Under the pieces are notes generated by a model that worked only from the letters and a program-made list of their open reading frames with translations, was not told the origin of the DNA and searched no databases. Position numbers and translations under genes: made by a program. Positions 26,062-34,345 of a stretch of DNA of 64,000 bases are shown here, one piece after another (positions within the stretch are counted from its first letter, which is position 1; each line of letters begins with the position of its first letter). Origin of the DNA: Flagellimonas spongiicola (GTDB lineage: Bacteria; Bacteroidota; Bacteroidia; Flavobacteriales; Flavobacteriaceae); contig NZ_JAMFMA010000001.1 of assembly GCF_023502425.1 (NCBI RefSeq), positions 1,289,347-1,353,346 of the forward strand, given 5' to 3'.

Positions 26062-26823
26062 ATGCTTTCAATTGTTTTACTAGGTTCGGGAAATTTGGCC
26101 CAGCATTTGGCGAATGCCATTTACTCCTCTGATGGTCTTGAACTGAAACAAGTTTATGGAAGGAATCCAAAAGCGCTCAATTCTTTTGAAACTTTCGCAC
26201 CAATTACCAATTCCATTTCTGAAATTGTGCAGGCGGACATCTATCTTTTAGCAGTAACCGATGGAAACATAGGTCATCTTGCAGCCCAATTACCTGAAAC
26301 CGTAGGCACCATAGTGCATACTTCGGGAGCTGTCGGTATGGATGTTATTGGAAATGACAAACGAGGTGTGTTTTATCCCGTTCAAACCTTTACCAAAGGT
26401 AAACCTGTGGATTTCTGGGCCATACCTATTTGTATTGAAGCGAATACGGAACAAAGTGAACAGCATTTGGTTAAACTAGCCAATGGTTTAAGCAATCAAG
26501 TTTATAAACTGGGTTCGGAACAAAGAAGTCAGCTTCATTTATCCGCAGTATTTGCCAACAATTTTTCAAATTACTTGTTCGGGATAAGTGAAGAAATCTG
26601 TCGAAGGAACAATATTCCATTTGAAATACTTAGGCCATTGATTTTGGAAACAGCCCTAAAAGTTCAAACCCTTAGTCCGTTTAATGCACAGACCGGACCT
26701 GCTAGACGAGGAGATACGAATAGCATTCAAAAACATTTGGAATTAATTACATCCACAACTGAGCGAGAAATTTATACCTTGCTCAGCAATGCCATAAAAA
26801 CCAATCATGAAGAAGAATTATAA
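26062..26823 (+). CDS. Rossmann-fold/DUF2520 oxidoreductase-like protein
   Basis: A 253-residue cytoplasmic protein. The start SIVLLGSGNLAQHLANAIYSSDGLELKQVYGRN is an NAD(P)-binding fold as in ProC-type reductases; the C-terminal part (VFANNFSNYLFGISEEICRRNNIPFEILRPLILETALK, TGPARRGDTNSIQKHLELI) is the DUF2520 helical domain. No reaction is established for this family. It overlaps kdsC by 17 nt and begins a DUF2520-KdsC-Maf operon. TATTTTTG at 26050-26057 is a possible -7 element, which would give a nearly leaderless message. Confidence 0.85.
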   Translation: MLSIVLLGSGNLAQHLANAIYSSDGLELKQVYGRNPKALNSFETFAPITNSISEIVQADIYLLAVTDGNIGHLAAQLPETVGTIVHTSGAVGMDVIGNDKRGVFYPVQTFTKGKPVDFWAIPICIEANTEQSEQHLVKLANGLSNQVYKLGSEQRSQLHLSAVFANNFSNYLFGISEEICRRNNIPFEILRPLILETALKVQTLSPFNAQTGPARRGDTNSIQKHLELITSTTEREIYTLLSNAIKTNHEEEL

Positions 26824-27334
26824 AGAACTACTCAATCAAATTTCAACTTTTATCCTTGATGTTGATGGTGTACTTACCGACGGGTCAGTTTTGGTAACCA
26901 CCAAAGGTGAAATGCTACGCAGGATGAATGTAAAGGATGGTTATGCGATGAAAACCGCACTTCAGAAAGGGTATAAAATTTGCATTATCACGGGTGGCAC
27001 TAATGAAGGTGTGAAAGACCGGCTTAAAGGCCTTGGCATTACCGACATCTATATGGGTGCACACCATAAGCAAGATCCTTTGGAAGAATATTTGGATATC
27101 TATAACATTGACCCAAATACCGTTTTGTATATGGGTGATGATATGCCAGATATACCGCCAATGCAAATGGTGGCGCTAGCTACTTCTCCCCAAAATGCGG
27201 TCGCGGAAGTAAAAGCAATCAGCGATTATGTATCCCATAAAAATGGAGGCGACGGATGTGTCCGGGATATAATTGAACAGGTTCTTAAAGTCCGTGGGGA
27301 TTGGAATACAAATTTCAGCGCCAGTAATGATTGA
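26807..27334 (+). CDS. HAD phosphatase, KdsC family
   Basis: A 175-residue C0-type HAD phosphatase that removes phosphate from 3-deoxy-D-manno-octulosonate 8-phosphate in lipopolysaccharide core synthesis, working as a tetramer. DVDGVLTDG at 18-26 carries nucleophile D18 and D20; IITGG is motif II, the lysine in HHKQDPL is motif III and MGDDMPDIPPM is motif IV. Length is normal. It overlaps the DUF2520 gene by 17 nt and the maf gene by 8 nt, so all three are translationally coupled. Confidence 0.92.
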   Translation: MKKNYKELLNQISTFILDVDGVLTDGSVLVTTKGEMLRRMNVKDGYAMKTALQKGYKICIITGGTNEGVKDRLKGLGITDIYMGAHHKQDPLEEYLDIYNIDPNTVLYMGDDMPDIPPMQMVALATSPQNAVAEVKAISDYVSHKNGGDGCVRDIIEQVLKVRGDWNTNFSASND

Positions 27335-27926
27335 AAATCCGTTAGTTGAGCACCTTAAAAACCACACATTAGTTTTAGGTTCCGGATCTCCTAGACGCAA
27401 GAAGTTTTTAGAAGATTTAGGGCTTCGTTTCAAGGTTGAACCCAAATCTGTCGAGGAAGTTTACCCAAGTCATCTAAAAGGTAGTGAAATCTCGGATTTT
27501 CTGGCTGAACTTAAAGCCGAACCATTTAAATCAGGGTTAGCTTCCAACGAAATTGTGATTACTTCGGATACTGTAGTTTGGCACAAAGGCGAGTCACTAG
27601 CAAAGGCAGCAACCCAGGATGAAGCACTACTAATGCTGCGTACCATGTCTGGAGACTGGCACGAAGTCATTACCTCGGTCTGTTTTACTTCTCTGGAAAA
27701 ACAACTAACCGTGAACACAACAACACATGTGAAATTTATAGAATTCTCCGAGGAAGAGTTGAACTATTATGTAGACCATTACAGACCATTTGATAAAGCT
27801 GGCGCCTACGGTATACAAGAATGGTTGGGAATGATCGGTATTTCTGAAATCAAGGGTTCCTATACCAATGTAGTTGGGCTACCAACGCATTTAGTTTACA
27901 AAACGTTAATGGCAATGGTTAGCTAA
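27327..27926 (+). CDS. maf: Maf-family nucleoside triphosphate pyrophosphatase
   Basis: A 199-residue house-cleaning pyrophosphatase (dTTP/UTP or modified nucleotides). LGSGSPRRKKFLEDLGL is the Maf signature, TSDTVVWHKGE and KAGAYGIQEWLGMIGISEIKGSYTNVVGLPT are the other conserved blocks. The ATG at 27327 is chosen because the Maf fold begins with NHTLVLGSGSPRR; the frame stays open to 27273, but that would add 18 unrelated residues. It overlaps kdsC by 8 nt. Confidence 0.93.
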   Translation: MIENPLVEHLKNHTLVLGSGSPRRKKFLEDLGLRFKVEPKSVEEVYPSHLKGSEISDFLAELKAEPFKSGLASNEIVITSDTVVWHKGESLAKAATQDEALLMLRTMSGDWHEVITSVCFTSLEKQLTVNTTTHVKFIEFSEEELNYYVDHYRPFDKAGAYGIQEWLGMIGISEIKGSYTNVVGLPTHLVYKTLMAMVS

Positions 27927-27960
27927 GGATTGGTTTGTACCTTTAATCAAACTTTTTACC

Positions 27961-28917
27961 ATGATCAAGGTCTTAAAAATCACATTTTTAGTAATCGCAG
28001 TAGCAGGAATTGCAACTATATTGGAATCTTGTGTGGATACCACCAATGCTTCTGTGAAGACTAGCAACGATAATTCTGTTTCTCCGGTAGTCAATACTAA
28101 AAAACCAAAGAAGAAGCTATCTCAGGAATTTAAATCGTACTGGTATTCTGGTAATGCTGAAATTACATCCTACACCCTTGAACAAGCACGTTATGGCGAA
28201 TTGCGAGATGGTTCTGCGGTTCTTATTTATGTGACGGAACCTTTCTTGACTCAAAAGCAAGTGAAAGCAGATCGCAGCAATTCTGATAACGTTTCTGTTC
28301 TCAAATTGAACGCAACCAAAAACTTTCTTACCGGCATATATCCTTATTCCGTAATGAGCAGTACTTTTTATCCTGTTTATGATAACCAGCATGCCATTAA
28401 AACAAGTCTAAGTATGCAGGAATGGTGCGGACATGTATATGCACAACTTAACAATAGGGACCAATTTGAATATACTTCGCATTCTTATTTTGAATCTGAG
28501 GCTGACCAAGATTTAACATTGGATAAATCGCTATTGGAAAATGAAATTTGGAACAGAATCCGAATCAATCCATCGGATTTACCTCAAGGTGCAGTTTCTG
28601 TAATTCCGTCCTTAGAATATTCGCGATTAAGACATACAGAATTGAAGGCGTACAATGCGAAAGCAGAGCTGCAGACGGGTGAGAATCTATCCATTTACAC
28701 GCTTACTTATCCAGATTTGGAACGAAGTTTGGCCATTACTTTCACCTCTAAATTCCCCCATACGATAGAAGGTTGGACCGAAACTTTTAAAAGTGGTTAT
28801 GGTGCCAATGCAAAACAAATGACCACTAAAGCGACCAAGTTAAAATCCATTAATACAGCCTATTGGGGACAGAATAGTAATTCAGACTTGGTGTTGAGGG
28901 ATAGTTTAGGACTTTAA
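27961..28917 (+). CDS. Lipoprotein of unknown function downstream of maf
   Basis: A 318-residue protein with a signal peptide and lipobox cysteine in ILESC (about residue 24), then a lysine-rich linker and a folded domain starting YWYSGNAEITSYTLEQARYGELRDGSAVLIYVTEPF. Homologues are frequent in flavobacteria and often carry a wrong Maf name because of the neighbour; there is no Maf motif. It starts 34 nt after maf and may share its transcript. Probably outer-membrane or periplasmic; no function proposed. Confidence 0.75.
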   Translation: MIKVLKITFLVIAVAGIATILESCVDTTNASVKTSNDNSVSPVVNTKKPKKKLSQEFKSYWYSGNAEITSYTLEQARYGELRDGSAVLIYVTEPFLTQKQVKADRSNSDNVSVLKLNATKNFLTGIYPYSVMSSTFYPVYDNQHAIKTSLSMQEWCGHVYAQLNNRDQFEYTSHSYFESEADQDLTLDKSLLENEIWNRIRINPSDLPQGAVSVIPSLEYSRLRHTELKAYNAKAELQTGENLSIYTLTYPDLERSLAITFTSKFPHTIEGWTETFKSGYGANAKQMTTKATKLKSINTAYWGQNSNSDLVLRDSLGL

Positions 28918-29022
28918 TTAAGCCTTTAATTGTAAGGGTACACCCTGTTAAAGATGTTCTAAATTCCATTTGGTCTGGAACTAATCTTTCTATATTTGAA
29001 CCAACCACCAAAATATTCAGGT

Positions 29023-31554
29023 ATGCACAAATATTGGGTTGGCGTAGTAAGCTTTTTCTGCTTTTCCCTATCAATTTACTCACAGGCACCAGACAAACCA
29101 TCATCAACAGAGATTCACCATAAACTTCAAAAATTGAATTTTTTGGGAACTGCACTTTATGTTGCAGCGCATCCAGATGATGAAAATACTCGTTTGATTG
29201 CGTATTTATCCAATCATGACAAAGCAAGAACCGCCTATTTGTCATTGACGCGGGGTGATGGTGGTCAGAATCTCATCGGTTCCGAATTGCGAGAATTGTT
29301 AGGTGTATTGCGAACACAGGAATTATTGGCCGCAAGACGCGTTGACGGTGGGGAACAATGGTTCACCCGAGCTAATGATTTCGGTTATTCCAAGCACCCA
29401 ACAGAAACCCATAAGATTTGGGATAAAGATCAAGTATTGGGTGATGTGGTTTGGGCCATTCGTAATATCAAGCCTGACGTGATCATCAATAGGTTTAATC
29501 ATAGAACTCCAGGAACTACACATGGTCATCATACCTCATCTGCTATGTTAAGTGTGGAGGCATTTGATTTGGCAAACAACACTTCAGCGTATCCAGAACA
29601 TCTGGAATATACGTCCACTTGGCAACCACGAAGGATATTCTTCAATACATCATGGTGGTTTTATGGTAGTAGGGAAAATTTTGATAAGGCCGATAAATCC
29701 AATATGCTGATGTTGGATGTTGGGGTTTATTACCCAGAATTAGGGCTTTCCAACAATGAAATTGCATCATTGGCAAGCAGTTCGCATTTATGCCAGGGTT
29801 TTGGACGCATTGCGACCAGAGGTTCGCAAGAAGAGTATGTGGAACTTTTAAAGGGCGACCTACCCACTACCAATGACCTTTTTGATGGTATCAATACAAC
29901 ATGGTCGCGAATTGAAGGAGGAAAGGCTATTGGAGATATTTTGTATAAGGTTGAAGAAAATTTCAATTTTTCCAACCCTTCTGAACATGTTTCAGATTTG
30001 GTAAAAGCCTACGGACTTCTACAAACAGTAAAAGATGAACATTGGAAAAAACTTAAATCTGACGCCCTTAAGCAACTGATTTTGGATTGTGCTGGTCTTT
30101 ATATGGAAGTTAGTGCAGAATCTGGGTCTACAACTGCTGGTGATCAGGCCAAGTTCAATATTGAAGTTCTTAACCGTAGCGCCATACCTGTAGTTTTAAA
30201 AGAAATTCAAGTTGATGGTCTAGTAGCAAATCTTAACCCGAATTTAACGCTAAGCAATAATAAAAAAGAAAACCTAAGTCTGGATGTTTCAGTGCCTGCA
30301 AATATTTCGAATTCAAGCCCTTATTGGTTGGATGAGGCAGGAAGTTTGGGCATGTACGTGGTTAATGATCCAACAATGATCGGTAAGGCCGAAAATCCAA
30401 GTGCCTTCACCACATCGTTCACCTTAACTATTGGTGGAAGAGCTATTGAATTTAAAAAGCCGGTAATCCACCGATATTCAAGACCGGATAAAGGGGAATT
30501 GTATGAACCTTTTGCTGTGCTACCTCAGGCTACTGCAAAAATCTCAGAAGATGTTTTGATTTTCTCAAATACGGATACTAGAGAAGTTTTGGTTAACGTA
30601 AAAGCCGGGAAAAACAATGTAACAGGAAAGGTTGAATTACAACATCCTGAAGGTTGGGTCGTCACACCACAAAATTTACCGTTTGAAATTGCTCAAAAAG
30701 GGCAAGAACAAGCATTAACGTTCAAAGTAACACCACCTCAACAAGATAGCGAAGGTAAACTGAAGGCCGTTACCAATGTGAACGGTAAATCCATTGAAAA
30801 AGCGTTGGTAGAAATAACCTATGACCATGTTCCTAAACAGTCCATTTTATTGCCTGCTGAGGCAAAAGTAGTTCGGATGAACATCAACAAAACTGGGGAG
30901 CATATTGGTTACATCATGGGAGCTGGAGATAAAGTCCCTGAAAGCTTAAGACAAATAGGTTACCAAGTCCATACTATAGATCCCAAGGATATTCAACGAG
31001 GTTCGCTTGAAAAATATGATGCCGTGGTAATGGGTATAAGGGCATATAACGTTGATGAGACCCTTAAATTCAAACAACCGTTGTTATTCGAATATGTGGA
31101 AAAAGGCGGGAACATGATTGTGCAATACAATACCTCTGGGCGTTGGGCAAGTCAATTTGAAAACATTGCGCCTTATGATTTAACCTTATCAAGAGATAGG
31201 GTTACTGATGAAACTGCAAAGGTTAGCATCATTTCCAAAGATCATTCCTTGGTTAATTTTCCAAACACCATAAAGGAAAGTGATTTTGACGGCTGGGTGC
31301 AGGAACGTGGACTATATTTCCCAACGGAATGGAGTCAAGAATTCACTCCTATTCTATCCATGTCGGATGAAGGAGAAGATGCCAAAAATGGAAGTTTATT
31401 AGTTGCTCCTTATGGTCAAGGGAATTATATCTATACCGGTTTAAGCTTTTTTAGAGAATTACCTGCTGGGGTATCAGGAGCGTACAAACTTTTTGCAAAT
31501 ATGTTATCTGTGGGCAAAAGTGAAGTAAAACAAGAGAGTAATGTCAAAGGATAA
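29023..31554 (+). CDS. Secreted PIG-L (LmbE) deacetylase-like multidomain protein
   Basis: An 843-residue exported protein. After a signal peptide (WVGVVSFFCFSLSIYSQ) comes a PIG-L zinc-hydrolase domain: AAHPDDENTRLIAYL holds two ligands and HRTPGTTHGHHTSSAM the third. Residues about 345-620 are beta-rich, Ig-like, and the last 220 resemble a ThuA/class-I-amidotransferase-like fold (AVVMGIRAYNVDE, LLFEYVEKGGNMIVQYN). The family removes N-acetyl groups from sugars, so a role in glycan breakdown outside the cell is likely. The ATG at 29023 begins the signal peptide; a TTG nine codons upstream is rejected. It overlaps the tiny membrane gene by 14 nt and precedes a symporter. Confidence 0.88.
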   Translation: MHKYWVGVVSFFCFSLSIYSQAPDKPSSTEIHHKLQKLNFLGTALYVAAHPDDENTRLIAYLSNHDKARTAYLSLTRGDGGQNLIGSELRELLGVLRTQELLAARRVDGGEQWFTRANDFGYSKHPTETHKIWDKDQVLGDVVWAIRNIKPDVIINRFNHRTPGTTHGHHTSSAMLSVEAFDLANNTSAYPEHLEYTSTWQPRRIFFNTSWWFYGSRENFDKADKSNMLMLDVGVYYPELGLSNNEIASLASSSHLCQGFGRIATRGSQEEYVELLKGDLPTTNDLFDGINTTWSRIEGGKAIGDILYKVEENFNFSNPSEHVSDLVKAYGLLQTVKDEHWKKLKSDALKQLILDCAGLYMEVSAESGSTTAGDQAKFNIEVLNRSAIPVVLKEIQVDGLVANLNPNLTLSNNKKENLSLDVSVPANISNSSPYWLDEAGSLGMYVVNDPTMIGKAENPSAFTTSFTLTIGGRAIEFKKPVIHRYSRPDKGELYEPFAVLPQATAKISEDVLIFSNTDTREVLVNVKAGKNNVTGKVELQHPEGWVVTPQNLPFEIAQKGQEQALTFKVTPPQQDSEGKLKAVTNVNGKSIEKALVEITYDHVPKQSILLPAEAKVVRMNINKTGEHIGYIMGAGDKVPESLRQIGYQVHTIDPKDIQRGSLEKYDAVVMGIRAYNVDETLKFKQPLLFEYVEKGGNMIVQYNTSGRWASQFENIAPYDLTLSRDRVTDETAKVSIISKDHSLVNFPNTIKESDFDGWVQERGLYFPTEWSQEFTPILSMSDEGEDAKNGSLLVAPYGQGNYIYTGLSFFRELPAGVSGAYKLFANMLSVGKSEVKQESNVKG

Positions 31555-31657
31555 CATGGAAAACAAATGGGAATGGAAACGGGAATACTCCATTGTATTA
31601 CTGTTAAACTTCATATACATTTTGATTTTCTACTTCATAATGATGCTAAATAACTAA
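31541..31657 (+). CDS. Small single-span membrane protein between PIG-L and symporter genes
   Basis: An overlooked 38-residue reading frame (or 33 from the second ATG at 31556). It has a charged, Trp-rich head (MENKWEWKREYS) followed by one hydrophobic helix (IVLLLNFIYILIFYFIMML). It overlaps the PIG-L stop by 14 nt and ends 5 nt before the symporter ATG, which suggests coupled translation of all three. The position resembles the small DUF4212 subunit before the acetate-type symporter at 62987-63241, so it may be an accessory subunit of this symporter; that is inference. Confidence 0.65.
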   Translation: MSKDNMENKWEWKREYSIVLLLNFIYILIFYFIMMLNN

Positions 31658-31662
31658 CCTTA

Positions 31663-33369
31663 ATGGGCATACTAGATTGGATCGTTCTTGGCAGCACGCT
31701 GCTATTTATTGTGGTATTCGGGGTTTGGAAAACTCGTGGTAGTAAAAGCGTTGAGGACTATGTACTTGGCGGTAATGATGCAAAATGGTGGACCATTGGT
31801 CTTTCCGTTATGGCCACACAAGCCAGTGCCATAACCTTTTTATCCACGCCAGGTCAAGCATTTCATGATGGTATGGGCTTTGTTCAATTTTACTTTGGAC
31901 TCCCGTTGGCCATGATTGTCATCTGTTTGGTATTTATTCCTATTTACCGCAAACTAAAAGTATATACGGCCTATGAGATGTTAGAAGGCCGATTTGACCT
32001 TAAGACGCGAACCCTAACGGCAATATTGTTTTTGGTGCAACGTGGACTTGCTGCGGGAATTACCATTTTTGCACCTTCAATTATTTTATCTGCGGTTCTA
32101 GGATGGGATCTTAGAACATTGAACATCATCATCGGTATCTTGGTAATTATTTATACGGTTACCGGAGGAACCAAGGCTGTTAGCGTCACTCAAAAACAGC
32201 AAATGTTCATTATTATGGTGGGCATGTTCTTTGCGTTTTTCTTTATCCTTGGATCCTTACCGAATGGGGTTTCATTTGGAGAAGCCTTGAAAATTGCTGG
32301 AGCCAATAATAAACTGCAGATATTGGATTTTAGTTTGGACACCAGCAATAGGTATACCTTTTGGAGTGGAATCACGGGTGGATTCTTTCTGGCTTTGGCA
32401 TACTTTGGTACTGATCAGAGTCAAGTTCAACGCTATTTATCCGGTGAATCTATCCGAGAAAGCCAATTGGGATTGATTTTCAATGGAATTTTCAAGATTC
32501 CAATGCAATTCTTCATATTGTTGGTAGGAACCATGGTTTTTGTGTTCTATCAGTATAATGCATCACCTTTAAACTTTAACCCTGCTGCCACTCAGGCCGT
32601 AAAGGAATCCCAATATGCCGCGGACTATGAGATTTTGGAAGAAGGGCATTTGGCTTTGGAACAGGAAAAGAAAAAAGCACAAGAAAAATTTTCTTCGGCA
32701 TTGGCTTTAAAGGAATTCAATGCAATCCAGCAAGCCGAATTGGATATCATGCAAATCAACCAGAGGGAACGTGCCAACAGGGATGCTGCAAAAACTCTAA
32801 TTTCTCAAGCTGATGGCTCAGTTGAAACCAATGATAAGGACTATGTTTTTATACATTTCATTTTGGATAATTTACCGACTGGTTTAATTGGATTGTTGCT
32901 TGCTGTTATTTTATCTGCAGCAATGTCTTCAACCGCTTCTGAATTGAATGCCTTGGGAACAATTACTGCATTGGACCTTTATAAACGAAATAAACAGGAA
33001 GAAAAAGACCCAAAACACTATGTCTGGGCTACCAAAGGATTTACATTGTTGTGGGGAATCATCGCCATAGTCATTGCCTGTGTGGCCAATTTGTTCGATA
33101 ATCTGATACAACTGGTGAATATTATTGGGTCAATATTCTACGGTAATGTATTAGGTATATTCCTATTGGCATTCTTCATAAAATTCGTCAAGGGTAACGC
33201 GGTGTTCATAGCGGCAATCGTAACCCAACTGATTGTGATTATTGGTTGGTACATGGATTGGATGTCTTATCTATGGCTTAATGCCTTTGGCTGTGGATTG
33301 GTCATTCTTTTGGCTATCACCATAGAAAGCTTTGATCGCTTCTTGGGTAAACCTCCTGTAAAAGCATAA
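31663..33369 (+). CDS. Sodium:solute symporter with charged coiled-coil insert
   Basis: A 568-residue SSS-family inner-membrane transporter with about 13 hydrophobic helices. Family signs are the unwound first core helix MATQASAITFLSTPGQAF and ALAYFGTDQSQVQRYLS. Between helices (about residues 305-385) sits a long hydrophilic, highly charged helical insert (EQEKKKAQEKF, KEFNAIQQAELDIMQINQRERANRDAAK) not found in typical SSS members. The substrate is unknown, but with the PIG-L gene upstream a sugar or sugar acid is plausible. A terminator follows at 33370-33394. Confidence 0.92.
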   Translation: MGILDWIVLGSTLLFIVVFGVWKTRGSKSVEDYVLGGNDAKWWTIGLSVMATQASAITFLSTPGQAFHDGMGFVQFYFGLPLAMIVICLVFIPIYRKLKVYTAYEMLEGRFDLKTRTLTAILFLVQRGLAAGITIFAPSIILSAVLGWDLRTLNIIIGILVIIYTVTGGTKAVSVTQKQQMFIIMVGMFFAFFFILGSLPNGVSFGEALKIAGANNKLQILDFSLDTSNRYTFWSGITGGFFLALAYFGTDQSQVQRYLSGESIRESQLGLIFNGIFKIPMQFFILLVGTMVFVFYQYNASPLNFNPAATQAVKESQYAADYEILEEGHLALEQEKKKAQEKFSSALALKEFNAIQQAELDIMQINQRERANRDAAKTLISQADGSVETNDKDYVFIHFILDNLPTGLIGLLLAVILSAAMSSTASELNALGTITALDLYKRNKQEEKDPKHYVWATKGFTLLWGIIAIVIACVANLFDNLIQLVNIIGSIFYGNVLGIFLLAFFIKFVKGNAVFIAAIVTQLIVIIGWYMDWMSYLWLNAFGCGLVILLAITIESFDRFLGKPPVKA

Positions 33370-33394
33370 AAAAACCCGCAATAAAGCGGGTTTT
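33370..33394. terminator. Bidirectional terminator between symporter and DUF2911 genes
   Basis: AAAACCCGC-AATAAA-GCGGGTTTT, a 9-bp perfect stem directly after the symporter stop codon. The minus-strand T-tract is the longer one, so it also serves the DUF2911 gene. Confidence 0.9.
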
Positions 33395-33415
33395 CAATTT
33401 TCTTGTTAGCCAATA

Positions 33416-34261
33416 TTATTTAGCGCCCCATTCCTTTAAGGAATCTTGGTTCATTTTCACATAGTCAGCATTTCCAGCTGCCTCAGATTTAGCTAATGAT
33501 TCTTTAGCAATCTCAATAGCTCCTTTTTTATCACCCGCTTTTGCATAGATCAAAGATTGCTGACGTAGTTGCCAGAATTGAGGGTCTTCAGTCATCTCCA
33601 TGGCTTTGTCCATCCATTCTTTGGCTTTGCTAATATCCTTTCCTTCGCTCAGGTAATAAACCGCAGCAATATAATAATCACGTGCTGCAGGACCTGCCAA
33701 GGTAGTTTCAATGGATTTCATTACTGCCGCGTCTGCAGGAACACTAAATGGAACTGCAACATATACATCCTCCCAGATGAAACCTAAATTCGCACCATTG
33801 GATTTTACATCGTCAATAGTGATCGTAAAAGTTTCCACCTTCATTGGCATTTTAATAACAGGTACTGTTGTTTTTGCAACAACCTTGCTGTCATCCCAGT
33901 CACTAGGAACTCCCCCACCCTGAGTATCGGTGTAAAAGAAAAATTCCCAAGTTTCTGCACCCGGCTTAGAGAAAATGGAATACGTACCAGCCTTAACTTC
34001 CTGATTGGCAATTGTAGCATCAGTACTGAACGAAATTTTGGTGTAATAGTTGGCGCCTGTTCTCCATAATTGATCGTAAGGTACCAAGTCTCCAAAAATA
34101 GTTCTTCCTCGCATTGAAGGTCTGGAATAATCAACAGTCACATCTGTTAGACCCACCTTTTGATTTAATGTGGAACCCGGGCTTGGAGCCGGTGTATTGA
34201 TTTGCGCTTCCATAACCAATGAAGCCATGGCAGCCATCATAAATAATCCTAGTTTTTTCAT
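33416..34261 (-). CDS. DUF2911 domain protein, secreted
   Basis: A 281-residue exported protein with a signal peptide ending near VMEAQ. Residues about 30-170 match DUF2911 (VTVDYSRPSMRGRTIFGDLVPYDQLWRTGANYYTKISFSTDATI, AGTYSIFSKPG); the C-terminal 90 residues are TPR-like helices (KEWMDKAMEMTEDPQFWQLRQQSLIYAKAGDKKGAIEIAKESL). Function unknown. A -7 element TAGCTTTG is at 34291-34298 on the minus strand. Single-gene unit. Confidence 0.9.
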   Translation of the reverse strand: MKKLGLFMMAAMASLVMEAQINTPAPSPGSTLNQKVGLTDVTVDYSRPSMRGRTIFGDLVPYDQLWRTGANYYTKISFSTDATIANQEVKAGTYSIFSKPGAETWEFFFYTDTQGGGVPSDWDDSKVVAKTTVPVIKMPMKVETFTITIDDVKSNGANLGFIWEDVYVAVPFSVPADAAVMKSIETTLAGPAARDYYIAAVYYLSEGKDISKAKEWMDKAMEMTEDPQFWQLRQQSLIYAKAGDKKGAIEIAKESLAKSEAAGNADYVKMNQDSLKEWGAK

Positions 34262-34290
34262 TTGACAGTGTTTTTAGATTTGTTAGTCAA

Positions 34291-34298
34291 CAAAGCTA
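34291..34298 (-). promoter_or_regulatory. Candidate -7 element of the DUF2911 gene
   Basis: TAGCTTTG on the minus strand fits TAnnTTTG, about 30 nt before the ATG at 34261. The -33 element is not clear. Confidence 0.4.
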
Positions 34299-34345
34299 CT
34301 TATTAAGCTATGTTCAGTTTGTTAAGAAACACTTAAAAGAAACTA

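Noticed and set aside
25940..26170. A 76-codon minus-strand frame across the ccsA-DUF2520 gap
   Set aside because: It overlaps the Rossmann fold start of the DUF2520 gene and shows no motif.
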